From Ricinus communis (lineage: Eukaryota; Streptophyta; Magnoliopsida; Malpighiales; Euphorbiaceae), in assembly GCF_019578655.1 (NCBI RefSeq), contig NC_063257.1:15376001-15440000 (forward strand): a stretch of 64,000 nt of DNA, written 5' to 3'. Position numbers and translations under genes: made by a program. Positions within the stretch are counted from its first letter, which is position 1. Each line of letters begins with the position of its first letter. Below are positions 1-10,873 of the stretch, one piece after another. The notes beneath the pieces are model-generated. The model saw only the letters and a list, made by a program, of their open reading frames with translations. It had not been told where the DNA came from and made no database searches.

Positions 1-1345
1 CACTAATGTCCCTCTCATGTAACTTCTCCAAATGGGGGCTCTCAAGGCGTGATAGGTGGTCAGCCGCCAAGTTCTCTACACCTCTTTTGTTTTGTATCTC
101 TAAATTAAATTCCTGCAAAAGTAAAACCCATCTTATTAATCTTGGTTTCACTTCTGTTTTAGTAAACAATTACCTCAATGTTGAATGGTCAGTGTATACT
201 ATCACTTTTGACAAAATCAAGTATGATTGAAATTTTTCAAAAGCAAAAATAACCGCAAGTAGTTCCTTTATAGTAGTGGTGTAGTTTGCTTGCCCATCAG
301 TCATTGTTTTACTCGCGTAATAGATGGGCCGAAAGTGCTTTTCTCTCCTTTGACCAAGTACGGCTTCAACCATAAAGTCACTTGCGTCTCACATTAGCTC
401 AAAAGGAAGACTCTAATCCAGCGCTATTATAATTGGAGCGTTAACAAGCTTGGCTTTTAGGGATATGAAGGCCGCCTTACATTTCTCATCAAATATAAAA
501 TCAACACCCTTCTGCAAAAGTTTAGTAAGAGGTTTAGCTATTTTAGAGAAATCTTTAATGAACTTATGGTAGAAACCTGCATGCCCAAGAAAACTTCTAA
601 TAGCTTTGACAGATGCGAGAGGTAGTAGTTTCTCAATAGTCTCAATCTTGGCTCTATCCACCTCAATTCCTTTGCTAGAGATTTTGTGTCTCAACACAAT
701 GCCCTCCTATACCATAAAATGGCATTTCTTCCAATTTAGCACCAAATTGGTCTCCTTGCGTCTTATCAATACCTTCTCCAAATGCTTTAGACATTCTTCA
801 AATGAATTTCCATGGACAGAAAAGTCATCCATGAAAAATTTCATAATATCCTCAACCAAGTCATTGAAGATAGCTATCATGCACCTCTAAAATGTGGCTG
901 GTGCATTACACAATCCGAACGACATTCTTCTATACGCAAAGGTTCCATAGGGGCATGTGAACGTGGTCTTTTCCTAATCCTTAAAGGCTATTAGAATTTA
1001 AAAATATCCTCATAAACCATCCAGAAAATAGTAGTACTCATGCCCTAAAAATCTCTCTAGCATTTGATCAATGAAAGGTAAAGGGAAATGATCTTTCCTC
1101 GTAACATCATTCAGCTTCCTATAGTCGATGCACACTCTCCATCCTGTCACGGTTCTTATTAGGATTAGCTCATTATTTTCATTTACTAGAACTGTCATGC
1201 CTCCCTTTTTTGCCACTACTTGTACTGGGCTTTTCCAAGAACTGTTTGAAATGGGGTAGATAATCTTGGCATCAAAAAGTTTAATCACCTTCTTCTTCAC
1301 TACTTCCTTTTTGTTGGGATTTAGACGCCTTTGAGGTTGCACCAC
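1..1345 (-). pseudogene. E0 reverse transcriptase and RNase H, broken, partial
   Basis: Read on the minus strand, 1345-1010 gives the RT N-terminus (QRRLNPN motif, then the [11 protein letters not shown] and [13 protein letters not shown] motifs). The polymerase box FMDD is at 824-835. The connection domain with [20 protein letters not shown] lies at 697-413. RNase H follows at 373-170 with the YYASKT and VIVYTDH motifs. Beyond 170 the frame continues after a stop with the KPRLIRW and [10 protein letters not shown] motifs to the window edge. The fragments sit in different frames with in-frame stops between them. It would have copied element RNA into DNA in the virus-like particle, but cannot be functional now. 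Confidence 0.88.
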
Positions 1346-1362
1346 AGTTTTGAACTCTTCTT

Positions 1363-2484
1363 CTACAAGAATCTTATGTGTGCAAAAGGAAGGTTAACTC
1401 CCTTTATATCTATAATTTTCCAAGCTATTGCCCTCTGCCTCCTTCTCAAGACTTCCAATAGCTTAGCCTTTTGGTCATTTAGTAATGTAGAATTTATTAT
1501 TATTGGTAGCTTGGATCCTTCTATCAGAAAGGCGTATTCCAAGTGCTCTAGAAGTTGTTTGAGTTCCAAAGAAGGAGGATCTTTAATGGAAGGCTTCATC
1601 CTTTCCTCTTTCGACATCTCTATAGAGTCGAATGACTGCTTTCTCATTGGCTTTGCGGCCTCAAGGTAGCTAGTTGTTCCAAAGTTCTTGGCATCTCACA
1701 TTTCTCCTATTCTTGTACCAAACATAAGTCCAAAGTATCTTTAGCAATAATAGTTGAAATACAATTCACAATTTCATGCTCAATTCTGTTATTACTAACA
1801 TCCATGTCATCAAGTACAAGTGAATGTTTCATGGCGTTAGGGATCCGAAATGTCACTTGCTCTTCCCCTACCTTAAAAATAAGCTTACCATCATGAACAT
1901 CAATGATGGCCTTAGTTGTAGCAAGAATGGGTCTTCCTAAAATAAGGGAAAAATAACAAATTCATCTATATCCATAACTACAAAATTCACATAAAAAATA
2001 AACTCTTGAACCTTTGTTAACAAATCCTGAATGATAGCCCTAGGGTATACAACAAATCTATTAGCTAATTGAATGCTCATAAATATTGGTTATGTTCTCC
2101 CAGCCCTAGTTTCTTGAATAAATTATAAGGCATAACACTAATGCTAGCCCCCAAATCAGCAAGTGCATTATCAATATTTAGATTACTAATAAAGCAAGGA
2201 ATAGTAAAACTTGTTGGGTCTTTTAGCTTTTCTGGTAGTCTCCTTTGAATGATCGCTAAACTCTTTTTCGACAGTTGCACCATTGATACTTCCTTTAGCT
2301 TCCTCTTGTTAGAAAGGAGTTCCTTTAAGAACTTAGCATACTTGGGCATTTGCGATAGAGCTTCCACAAAAGATATGTTAATATGCAACTGCTTAAAGAG
2401 TTCAAAAAACTTACTAAACTGTGTATTCAATTTGTCCTTTTGAAGATGGGCTGGAAAGGGTATTTTGGATTTATATTCCTTCAC
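1363..2484 (-). pseudogene. E0 aspartic protease and protease-RT linker, broken
   Basis: The reading frame at 2484-2077 carries the end of the gag-protease linker (PKYAKFLKELLSNKRK) and the retropepsin active-site motif DLGASISVMPY, typical of plant Athila-type proteases, where the usual DTG/DSG triad reads DLGAS. After frame breaks, 1647-1363 is the acidic linker ahead of RT, with the PSLELKQLLEHLEYAF motif. The protease would mature the Gag-Pol polyprotein. No continuous frame joins the parts. Confidence 0.8.
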
Positions 2485-2519
2485 AAAAGGGTAGGCTTGG
2501 GTGTTGCTTCTACTTTATC

Positions 2520-3979
2520 CTAAACTTTAGCATGTGTACCCTCTTTTTCATCATCAATCTTCTCAATCGTAGTAGATTTCTCGTTTACTTCATTCAGCTT
2601 AGTCTTTAAATCTTTACCACTTTGCAATATGATAATCTTAAGCTGCTCTTTAAGGTTAGCTTTTGTGTTGCTTGGCAAACTTCCTTGAAGCCTTTCGTTC
2701 AAAATCTTTGCGATCTGCCCCATTTGATTCTCCAAATTCTGAATCGAAGCTTGTTGGTTTCTAAGAGTAGTCTCAGTAGTCTAAAACCTTATTTCGGACG
2801 CCGAGATAAACTCCTCCATCATCTCCTTTAGATTACTCCTTCTAGGAGGAGCCTGCTGCTGGTTTTACTGCTGAAAATCTGGATGTGGAGGTCTTTGCTG
2901 ATCCTAGTTCTCCCAAGAGAAATTCAGGTGATTTCTCCACTCCGGGTTATAATTATTGCTGTAGGGATTATTCTGCTGCTTAGGAGCATTTCCCTCATAA
3001 TCAACTTGCTCCGACTTAGCGAAGGTATTGTCATTTTGCCAATCTTAACTTTGATGACCACCCCAGACCAATCACAAGTCATAACTTGTGCATATCTTCT
3101 AAATGAAGATATAGTCAAAGCATCCATCTTCCTACTCATGGCCTCTAACTATGCATTCACAGCTACCATAGGGTGTACCGTATGGATTCCACTCCCTTTG
3201 ACTCGAACCTGCTCTCTTAGATTCTACCACTAGTAGTTCTTGACTACCATATGCTTAATAAGTTCCATAGCTTGCTCAGGAGTCTTATTGTTTAGTGATC
3301 CACCTGCTGCAGCATTAATAGACTATTTACTTGTGTAATTCAATCACCAGTAAATCCTTGAAATGTTCTAAGTAATCGTACATAGTCTCATTCTTTTGCT
3401 GAAGAAATCCTGCTATATCATTCCTCAACTTGGCCGTCTTAGAACGTGGAAAGTATCTTTCCAAGAATTTATCGACCAGCTGATTCCAGGTCGTAAAAGT
3501 CCCAGCTGGAAATGATTTCAACCACTTTTTTAGCTTATCCCTCAATGAGAATGGGAATAGCCTCAATCAAATACATCACCCGATACCCTATTAACCTTGA
3601 AGGTATCGCAAATCTCTAAAAAAAATCATCCAAATGAGTATTTAGATCGTCGTTGGGTAAACCATCAAACATTCAATTATTTTGCACCATCTGAATAAAG
3701 TTGGGCTTGATCTCGAAGTTTTGTGCTACAACATTCGGCCCTTACAATACTCGATGTAGCCCATTAAGAGTTGGACGTGTTTTGCATGGTTCTCTCCCTA
3801 GATGGAGCTGCCATTCGTAATTGTTCCTCTTCTTGGTTTGGTTCTCTTTGATTCTGATTTTGTAACTCCACCGTTTCGGGTAAAACTAGTTGTCGTTCTT
3901 CTCTTTGCTGCTTCCTCAAAGTTCTTTCCAACTTTGGTTCGTAAGCGAATAGTTCCGTCGAACTAACTCGATCATACAC
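2520..3979 (-). pseudogene. E0 Gag remnant, broken
   Basis: Fragments of Gag lie in order on the minus strand. There is a charged N-terminus at 3979-3764. A retrotransposon capsid segment at 3566-3327 carries the FPFSLRDKLKKWL and FTTWNQLVDKFLERYFP motifs. A decayed zinc-knuckle region lies near 3050-3110, where the second Cys reads Ser and the frame then breaks. The C-terminal linker at 2735-2520 contains LQSGKDLKTK, the counterpart of the conserved ITLRSGK. Gag would form the particle shell. Several stops and frameshifts separate the pieces. Confidence 0.8.
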
Positions 3980-4092
3980 AGATTCAGGTACCTAAAGAAA
4001 ACACAAACACAATAAAGATAAATCAAATGAAAAATAAAAATTGCTAAATCACTAGCTTTTGAATTATTAATAATATCACAATATAAAAGAGT

Positions 4093-4110
4093 TCGCCAAT
4101 AACAGTGCCA
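4093..4110 (-). other. E0 primer-binding site (tRNA-Asp-like, decayed)
   Basis: The minus strand reads TGGCACTGTTATTGGCGA, matching 12 of 18 positions of the tRNA-Asp complement TGGCGCCGTTGCCGGGGA. Five of the six differences are transitions. Six bases separate it from the LTR, as in E3 and LARD-1. Confidence 0.75.
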
Positions 4111-4116
4111 AAAAAT

Positions 4117-5568
4117 TGATGCGCGCTATCCACACACGACAAAGTGCACCGATTTTATCAAGTAATATAATGATGAATAAGAGTATTGTTCCACGGGGGA
4201 CCTAATTGTGAGTACTACCTTCAATCATACACTAATATTTAGCAATCAAAATGTTGTTTAGGTGTAATTATATTTAGAACTGGAACAATCTTGAAAATAA
4301 AGATTAAGACAATCAATAAACTTATTAAGGATAAAGCCTATTTAGGTAGTGATTTCTCCTAATAAGATGAGTACTTCATGAAACAAAAAGCAATTAATTC
4401 AAATCAAGAGTTGAGTTTTACATTCCATAGATTAAGGGGTTAAACCTTTCTCAAGTGATTAAACCTCTATTCCCAAGAGGAAGGAGATGAATCTCTTCTC
4501 AAACCCACTGACTTAGGTCATGCATTAAGATTAAAAACTATTGAACTAAAGGATCTTGTAGATCTATCTCTAGTATCCCAATCAATCTTCAATCTCTAAG
4601 ATGTGATCAATTCATAAAAAGTTATGTCTAATCAGTTTATGAAAACAAATCCCAATCAATAGGTCGATTTATCAATTGAAATATATAATTAAGAAATCAA
4701 AGGAATAAAACAACTCATGAAAAAGATTAATTGCATTAATTTTGAATCAATCCATGCATAAGACATTAGGGTTCATCAAAACCCAAATAGTAAGAAATTT
4801 AGTTCTTAGACATTATAATAAAGAAATAACGATTAGAGAAAGAAGATCTCAAACTAGTAATTGAAGAATAGAGATGAAGATCTTCAATCTTGGAAAGCAA
4901 TGAAGGAAATGATGTTCTTCCTTGAGAAATGACCAATCAAAACCCTAAAAACGAAAGAGATGTGAAGTTTCTAAGTATTTCTCTCTCTAGAATTGAAAAA
5001 AATAATGGAACTTACCTAAAGAAAATCCAAAAGTTCCTTTAAATAGTGTGTTTTTAAGAATCACACGAGCACCACACAGCTGTGTGGTATCCTTGGCTAA
5101 AATTCGTACTTAAGAATATCCTCTATCCACACGAGAAGGGCATACGGGTATATCCTCTTCTTGTGTCATGTCTTGGACAACCTGCCATATTTTCCATCTC
5201 ACACGGGAAGGCTACCCAGGCTTGTGCCTCCTACGTCTTGCATTCCTTCATTCTGCCAATTTTTTCACTTCACACGAGAAGGTTCTTCTCATGTTGTGCC
5301 CGTGTGATACTCTTTTCCTTGATGATCAAGTGCTCATTGGCTGATTTTTCTTGTATTTTGAAGCTAAAACTTCCTCTTATCATGCACGCTTGCCAAGTAC
5401 CTAAAAAGGGCTAAAAATAAACTCTAACAAAAAAATTAAACTCAATTTAAGGTGAAATCAAAGTAAAACAAGATTCAAAAGTAAGTGCTTCTAACACTTA
5501 TCACTTATTCATCATTATATCACTTAATACAATCGGTGCACTTTGCCGTGTGCAGATAACACGCATCA
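4117..5568 (-). repeat. E0 5' LTR with long terminal inverted repeats
   Basis: This 1452-bp LTR is bounded by TG and CA next to the primer site. A TATA-like box (CTATTTAAAGG on the minus strand) lies near 5039-5049, with repeated CACACG motifs upstream. Unusually, the two ends of the LTR are inverted copies of each other over about 65 bp (4117-4181 and 5504-5568), far beyond the few bases usual at LTR ends. The outer target duplication would be ACAAT (5569-5573), but its partner is outside the window. Confidence 0.8.
5071..5310 (-). promoter_or_regulatory. E0 U3 repeat block with perfect 18-bp palindrome
   Basis: A perfect palindrome ACCACACAGCTGTGTGGT lies at 5071-5088, about 20-30 bp upstream of the TATA-like box on the minus strand. 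It is followed by three spaced copies of a CACACGRGAAGG motif (near 5109, 5202 and 5272). The block is richer in GC than the rest of the LTR. Its position suggests enhancer-like sites, but no binding protein can be named. Confidence 0.5.
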
Positions 5569-6339
5569 ACAATAAATTGAGATCTAATTTAATTCTAATG
5601 GTAATCAAATGTGCTCCCCACAATAACTTAAGTCTTGTGTCTATGAAGAAGAAAATAATTAATCAAATATCATAACAAAGGTACTACATAAAATTGATTC
5701 ATTCATTAGACAAAGGCGCATGCCCCTCGATACATAAATGCATCCTTAATCTAAAGACATATGCTTGTATCCAATAGGGCACGCGCATTTTAGCCTCTAA
5801 TGATAAAACTAAGTCTTACCAATGAGTTACTCATGGGTTACCCTATGAGTATGAGAAACAGTTTACTATTTGTTACCAAAATGAGAGTCGCACTACAGTA
5901 CCTATATGTACTGGTACAATGCAATCTCAACCGTTCATTTTGCTCAAAGTAATCGTAGCATTTATTTGCTGACTGGTTAACCATTTCATCATGTGATATT
6001 CCATTCATCTTTATACTTGTCATCAAATGACAATAAAATAATGCAACATACTTTCTCTATTCCCAAAGAATAAAAGTTGAACTGTCACATGCATATAAAA
6101 TATAAAATGCCAAAGACTGAAGCTCTGTTTGGATGCAGACTTCAAGGAAAGGGAAGGTAGTCCAAACTAAACGCTGCATATGGATGTCATTAAATCTTAA
6201 GAAAAGAAAATGTATGGTCTGGGAAGAAAACATTGAATGCATTATAATTTATAGTCTCACATTTTATTTTACTTACGTAATTATAATAAGCATATAATAT
6301 TAATATTAAAATGTGCTTAAATATTTCTTCTTTTACAAA
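5569..6339. other. Non-coding DNA between E0 and duplication unit A
   Basis: No supported gene. Short open frames occur, such as minus 6026-5838, but none shows a recognisable domain or convincing splice pattern. Confidence 0.5.
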
Positions 6340-6803
6340 TTTAAATAAATTCAGAAACTATAATTTTTTTACTAATTTAAGACTCAACAATAATAAAATC
6401 TAGTGTGAGCATTTTAAATTTACAATTGAAAATAATGATATCTTATTTAGTTTTTTATTAGCGTAAATTACATTTGCATACTTAATAATAAGCAGTATTG
6501 AAAAAAATTATATAACTAAAATACTTAATGAGATTATTTAGAAGACTCTATTAATTAGTTGAGTTCCAAAATACCAAAAAGTAAACCTGCACACCAGCGT
6601 ATCAATTCTAGGACAATAAGATAGATGCAATCTGACACCAATATAAGGTATTTCAAGAAACTGATGAGCGACCCTATATATGGACCTTCAGATAACCTAA
6701 TCTTAGTTTCAAGTTAACCTATAAAAGTATTTTAGTTGTGACTCTTAGTATGGAGAAATTGGACATTTAAGTTAAAGGAAAATGGACATAGGTGGTAGGA
6801 GGT
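6340..6803. repeat. Tandem duplication unit A (left part, split by E1)
   Basis: This segment and its continuation after E1 (24521 to about 24580) align in order with unit B at about 24585-25385. Shared landmarks include the GTAAATTACA tract, a TATCAATTCT block, the ATAGATGCAATCYGACACCA block and GGTGGTAGGAGGT/GTGGTAGGAGGT at the right end. The copies are clearly diverged. E1 inserted into unit A at GAGGT. Confidence 0.65.
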
Positions 6804-7018
6804 TGATAGGTCATAAATGGTTATACTTATTGTGTTTAATTCTCTTACATTTTAATTAGATAATGTGCTTAATTGTGGAAATTGTATTTATTCTGATTTA
6901 GATGGTGAAACAAGGATTGAGTGGAATTCAACATAAAGACAAGTTTTAAAGTATCACTTGTCAAAAACCAAGTCTTTTGGAGGAAGAGTAAAAATTTATG
7001 CAGAAGGTCATTTTCAAT

Positions 7019-7036
7019 AAGGCGTGACCACGCCTT
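7019..7036 (+). promoter_or_regulatory. E1 LTR palindrome in U3
   Basis: AAGGCGTGACCACGCCTT has 8-bp inverted arms around AC. The 3' LTR counterpart at 23337-23354 reads AAGGCGTGATCACGCCTT, a perfect 18-bp palindrome. The same sequence recurs four times at 13766-14022, downstream of integrase. It lies about 270 bp upstream of the LTR TATA box, so it may be a U3 enhancer site. Confidence 0.55.
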
Positions 7037-7289
7037 ATAATCCGTGAGCTGCTAGAATCTGTAGAAGAGAATTTTGAATTTTCAAGATAAATTTGTGGTG
7101 GACCCACTTTTATGTAATTTCCTTTATTTTTGGAAGTGCTGGATAAAGAGAACTGACTCCCATGTTATTTAGGATTTTAATTTGTTTAGATTACCCTTTA
7201 TCTTATCCTTCCTTATAGGGATAAGATCATATAGGAAATTTATTTCTTTTTTATAAGAATTATCTTATTAGAGTTTAGGTTTGACTTCC

Positions 7290-7297
7290 TATATAAG
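7290..7297 (+). promoter_or_regulatory. E1 LTR TATA box
   Basis: TATATAAG follows a run of AT-rich U3 sequence and is conserved at 23603-23610 in the 3' LTR. Transcription would be expected to start about 30 bp downstream, defining the U3/R boundary near 7320. Confidence 0.6.
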
Positions 7298-8214
7298 GAG
7301 GCTAGTTCTACCAAGTAAAGGACGGCTGAGAGTGCTTTGATTATTTATTATTTTTCTTCTTCTATTCTTTTCTTGTGAATTTTTACTGCAACATGTGTGG
7401 CTAAGTTTCTAGTTTCTAATTCAAGAGTGAATAAATTCCAATTGCAATTTTGTGAGGCTTTGTGCTTAAGAGAATTCTTCTTTAATTCAAGTATTCTTTA
7501 TTTCTTGTTTTTATTATTTATGAATTTTTGATATTGATTGAACTGACGACTCAATTTTGATATTGATTTTTCTATTGCTAAAGTTTGAGTTTGTGATCCG
7601 TAATTGTCATGAATGATTGACACAAGTAGCAAGGAGCTGGCTCATGGGTGTGTGATTGCGACCTTTTCGAATTACATAACTTGCATGATAGGCTTTAAGG
7701 AAATAAAGGAACAATGTTAATTCAATTGTAGCTGTCTCGATTAAATAATTTTGGTTTAGTCATTCTCATTATTCTTAATGCTATCATTGAGTTGATATGG
7801 AACGCTATCATGCCCAGTTGACTAATGGTAAGTTTTGATTTAGATGTTGGGTTTGAGTCAATTATATTAGTAGAATTTACACTTGTTGTAGCTTTTCCGA
7901 ATAAGTAGACTAAGTACTTGAATAAAAAATTAATATTTAAGCCTATGATCAGAATTACAATTGGATGGAATTAGCACTCTTGAATTGGAAGTTTGTTAAG
8001 ATTGATTTTTATTTACTTTAATATTCAGCCTTCATTATTTTCTGTTTATTTATAATTTTGGTTCAAACATTCAAAATCCCCCCCATTTTTATTTAATTTC
8101 GAGAAGCTATTCACATTGGTTCCCTTGGAATTCGATATGGTTTCACTATTTCTACAAGTTAGTTTAGGAAAATTGGTAATTTATTTTGAAGGGCTTCGAC
8201 AACCCATTCAAATT

Positions 8215-8232
8215 TGGCGCCGTTGCCGGAGA
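8215..8232 (+). other. E1 primer-binding site (tRNA-Asp)
   Basis: TGGCGCCGTTGCCGGAGA matches the complement of the plant tRNA-Asp 3' end at 17 of 18 bases. It starts minus-strand DNA synthesis in this lineage. Confidence 0.92.
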
Positions 8233-8371
8233 GCTATTTTAGTTTTTCATTGTTTAATTTATAACTCGTTCTTTTCAAGCTATTGATTTGCAGTATAATC
8301 TTAAAATTGAGAAGATAGCACATCGATTAAGAAAGGAGACTAAGCAAAGAAAAAGTTGTCTCATATAGGAA

Positions 8372-9640
8372 TTGGAGATAGATTTGACTATTGGTGACAC
8401 ATATGTTTTTCAAGAAGTTGCAGAAAATATGGCGAACAAAACTCTCAAAGAGCTAGCCGCGCCGGATTTGAATCAACAACCTTTATGCATTATATTTCCT
8501 AATACTGCAATTGATTTTGAATTAAAACCTGGCTTAATTCACTTACTCCCTTCTTTTCATGGATGTGCAGGTGAAGATCCTCATAAACACTTGAAAGAAT
8601 TACATATTGTATGCTCCAGAATGAAGCCACATGGTGTGACCGAAGAGCAAATAAATCTTAGAGCTTTTCCCTTTTCTTTGAAGCATAAAACAAAAAATTG
8701 GCTCTATTATCTACTCTCCGGTTTAATAACAACATGGAATGAGATGAAAAGATTGTTCTTAGATAAGTTTTTCCCTACAACAAGAGCTGCCAACATCAGA
8801 AAAGAAATTTATGGCATAACACAGTTTACTGGAGAAACATTGTACGAGTATTGGGAGAGGTTCAAGCAACTGTGTGCTAGTTGCCCCTATCACCAAATTT
8901 CTCAGCAACTCTTAATCCAATACTTCTATGAAGGATTGTTGCTAATGGATAGAAGTATGATTGATGCAGCAAGTGGTGGAGCTTTGGTAGACAAGACACC
9001 TGAAGAAGCCAAGCAATTGATTTCAAACATGGCTGAAAATTCTCAACAATTTGGTACAAGAGCTGATGGAGCTACAAAGCGAGTTAATGAGGTAAGCACT
9101 AAAAATCTTGAAAATAAAATTTTTGATTTAACTGCTTTGGTTCGTCAAATGGTTGTAAGGCAATTGCAAATGGCAAAAGCTTATGGAATATAATCAGTTC
9201 AAGGACATCCCACTGATATGTGCCCAACATCGCAACAAGACTTGATGCAAGAGGCTAATGCTCTAGGCGGATTTACTGGTCAACCTCAAAGGAAGTATGA
9301 TCCTTTTTCCAATCATTATAATCCTGGATGCAGAGATCACTCAAATTTGAGCTATGGAAACCAAGGAGGACAACAAAAGTATCCTTCCCAGAATTTCATT
9401 AGACCACCTCAAGCTTTAAATTCAGGTATGTCCTTGGAAGATATTGTTAAAAATCGTGCTAACAATACTCTTCAATTTCAACAAGAAACAAGGTCAACCA
9501 TTCAGAATTTAGACAATCAAATTACTCAATTGGCTATGTCGGTTAGTAAATTGGAGGCCTAAAATTCTAGAAAACTACCTTCACAACTAGAAATAAATCC
9601 AAAGGAGAACGTTAGTGCAATTTCTCTAAGAAGTGGAAAG
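8372..9640 (+). pseudogene. E1 Gag, in frame but with stop codons
   Basis: One frame runs from 8372 through gag. The capsid domain lies at residues about 60-190, with the FPFSLKHKTKNWL, TTWNEMKRLFLDKFFP and YEYWERFKQLCASCP motifs. It is followed by an ASGGAL segment, the zinc knuckle and the ISLRSGKE linker near 9618. The zinc knuckle is broken: the first Cys reads Tyr, and a TAA at 9191-9193 sits where the second Cys is expected, just before the intact tail motif VQGHPTDMC. A second TAA is at 9560-9562. The frame continues into protease without a shift. The likely original start is uncertain; the first ATG of the track is used. Gag would form the particle that packages element RNA. Confidence 0.85.
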
Positions 9641-10873
9641 GAGATTCCTTCAGGGTCGATTCCACTTAAGGAAAGTGAACCAAGCAAGGAAAATGAAAAA
9701 GAAGCTTTCTCTAAAGCATCACTTGGGGTAAAGTTCGATCCTCCCCTATCTCTTTCATCTCACACTCCATTACCTCCTTTTCCTAGCAGATTAGCAAAGG
9801 CAAAAGAAGATGAGCAAGAAAAGGAGACCTTGGATACATTTAGGAAGGTGGAGATAAATATCCCATTATTGGATGCTATCAAGCAAATTCTTAAATATGC
9901 AAAGTTCTTGAAGGAATTGTGCACCAACAAAAGAAGGATGAAAGAAAAAGAGAAAGTGGTGGTAAGTAAGAATGTGTCGGCGATCTTGCAAAAGAATATG
10001 CCAAAAAAATGCCAAGATCCAGGTATGTTTTCATTACCTTGTGTTATTGGTAATATGAAAATTGAGCGTGCCATGTTAGATTTGGGAGCTTTCATTAATG
10101 TCATGCCATTTTCTATTTATCAAGATTTGGAACTAAATGACTTGCAAAAGACTAGTGTAGTGATTTAATTAGCTGATCGTTCTTTCATTCATCCTCTTAG
10201 GGTTGTTGAAGATGTTTTGGTGCAAGTTAATGAACTCATATTTCCTGTCGACTTTTACATTTTGGAAATGGATGTTAATTCCTCATCAAAATCAGCCTCG
10301 ATTTTGTTAGGACAACCATTCATGAAAACTGCTAAGACAAAGATTAATGTAGATGAGGGTACTCTCTCCGTAGAGTTTGATAGAGAGATTGTTAAATTTA
10401 ATATTTTCAATGTAATAAAATATCCTAAGGATGTACATTCTCTTTGCCATATTGATGTGATTGATCCAATTGTGCAGGAAGTATTTGTAAAAGAAAGTGT
10501 TGGTGATGAGCAAGAATTAGATGCACAATCTAATTTAGAAGGAATTGATTATGAGATTGGTGTAAAAGAATTATTTTCAGCAACATTATCTGAACCAACA
10601 AATTTCAATGCTGAAATTTCTAATACTAATAACAAGATGTTACCTTCAATTATGCAGGCACCAAAATTGGAATTAAAAGCTTTATCGGATCACCTAAAAT
10701 ACGTGTATTTAGGTGATGGTGAAACATTGCCTGTCATCATCTCAAAAGGACTAACAATGACACAAGAAGGAAGATTGGTTAAAGCCTTGAGGGAATACAA
10801 GGTTGCAATTGGTTGGACTTTGGTTGACATAAATGCATTTGTCCATCAATTTGCATGTACAGGATTTTGCTAG
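9641..10873 (+). pseudogene. E1 aspartic protease and protease-RT linker, broken
   Basis: Same frame as gag. The PSRLAKAKEDEQEKE and PLLDAIKQILKYAKFLKEL motifs precede the active site DLGAF (about 10078-10092), where related elements have DLGAS; the catalytic Asp is kept. A TAA at 10166-10168 replaces the Gln of the QLADRS motif. The later GQPFMKTAKTKINVDEGTL segment completes the protease fold, and 10660-10860 is the linker with PKLELKALSDHLKYVYLGDG. The frame ends at 10873 by a frameshift, and RT resumes in another frame from about 10855. Confidence 0.85.

Larger units (their letters stand above)
1..5568 (-). mobile_element. E0: decayed Athila-like Ty3/gypsy element, truncated by window edge
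   Basis: Going down the minus strand there is an LTR, a tRNA-Asp-like primer site, gag, aspartic protease, reverse transcriptase and RNase H. The window ends inside the RNase H/integrase junction, so integrase, the 3' LTR and the second target duplication lie outside. The order protease-RT-RNase H-(integrase) is that of Ty3/gypsy. The DLGAS protease motif, FMDD polymerase box and tRNA-Asp primer site fit the plant Athila lineage. Coding frames are broken by many stops and frameshifts, more than in E1 or E3, so this looks like the oldest of the elements. Confidence 0.9.
6804..8210 (+). repeat. E1 5' LTR
   Basis: A 1407-bp LTR, TG to CA, matching the 3' LTR along its length. It holds the palindrome AAGGCGTGACCACGCCTT at 7019-7036 and a TATA box at 7290. 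The primer site starts 4 bases after its end. Confidence 0.95.
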
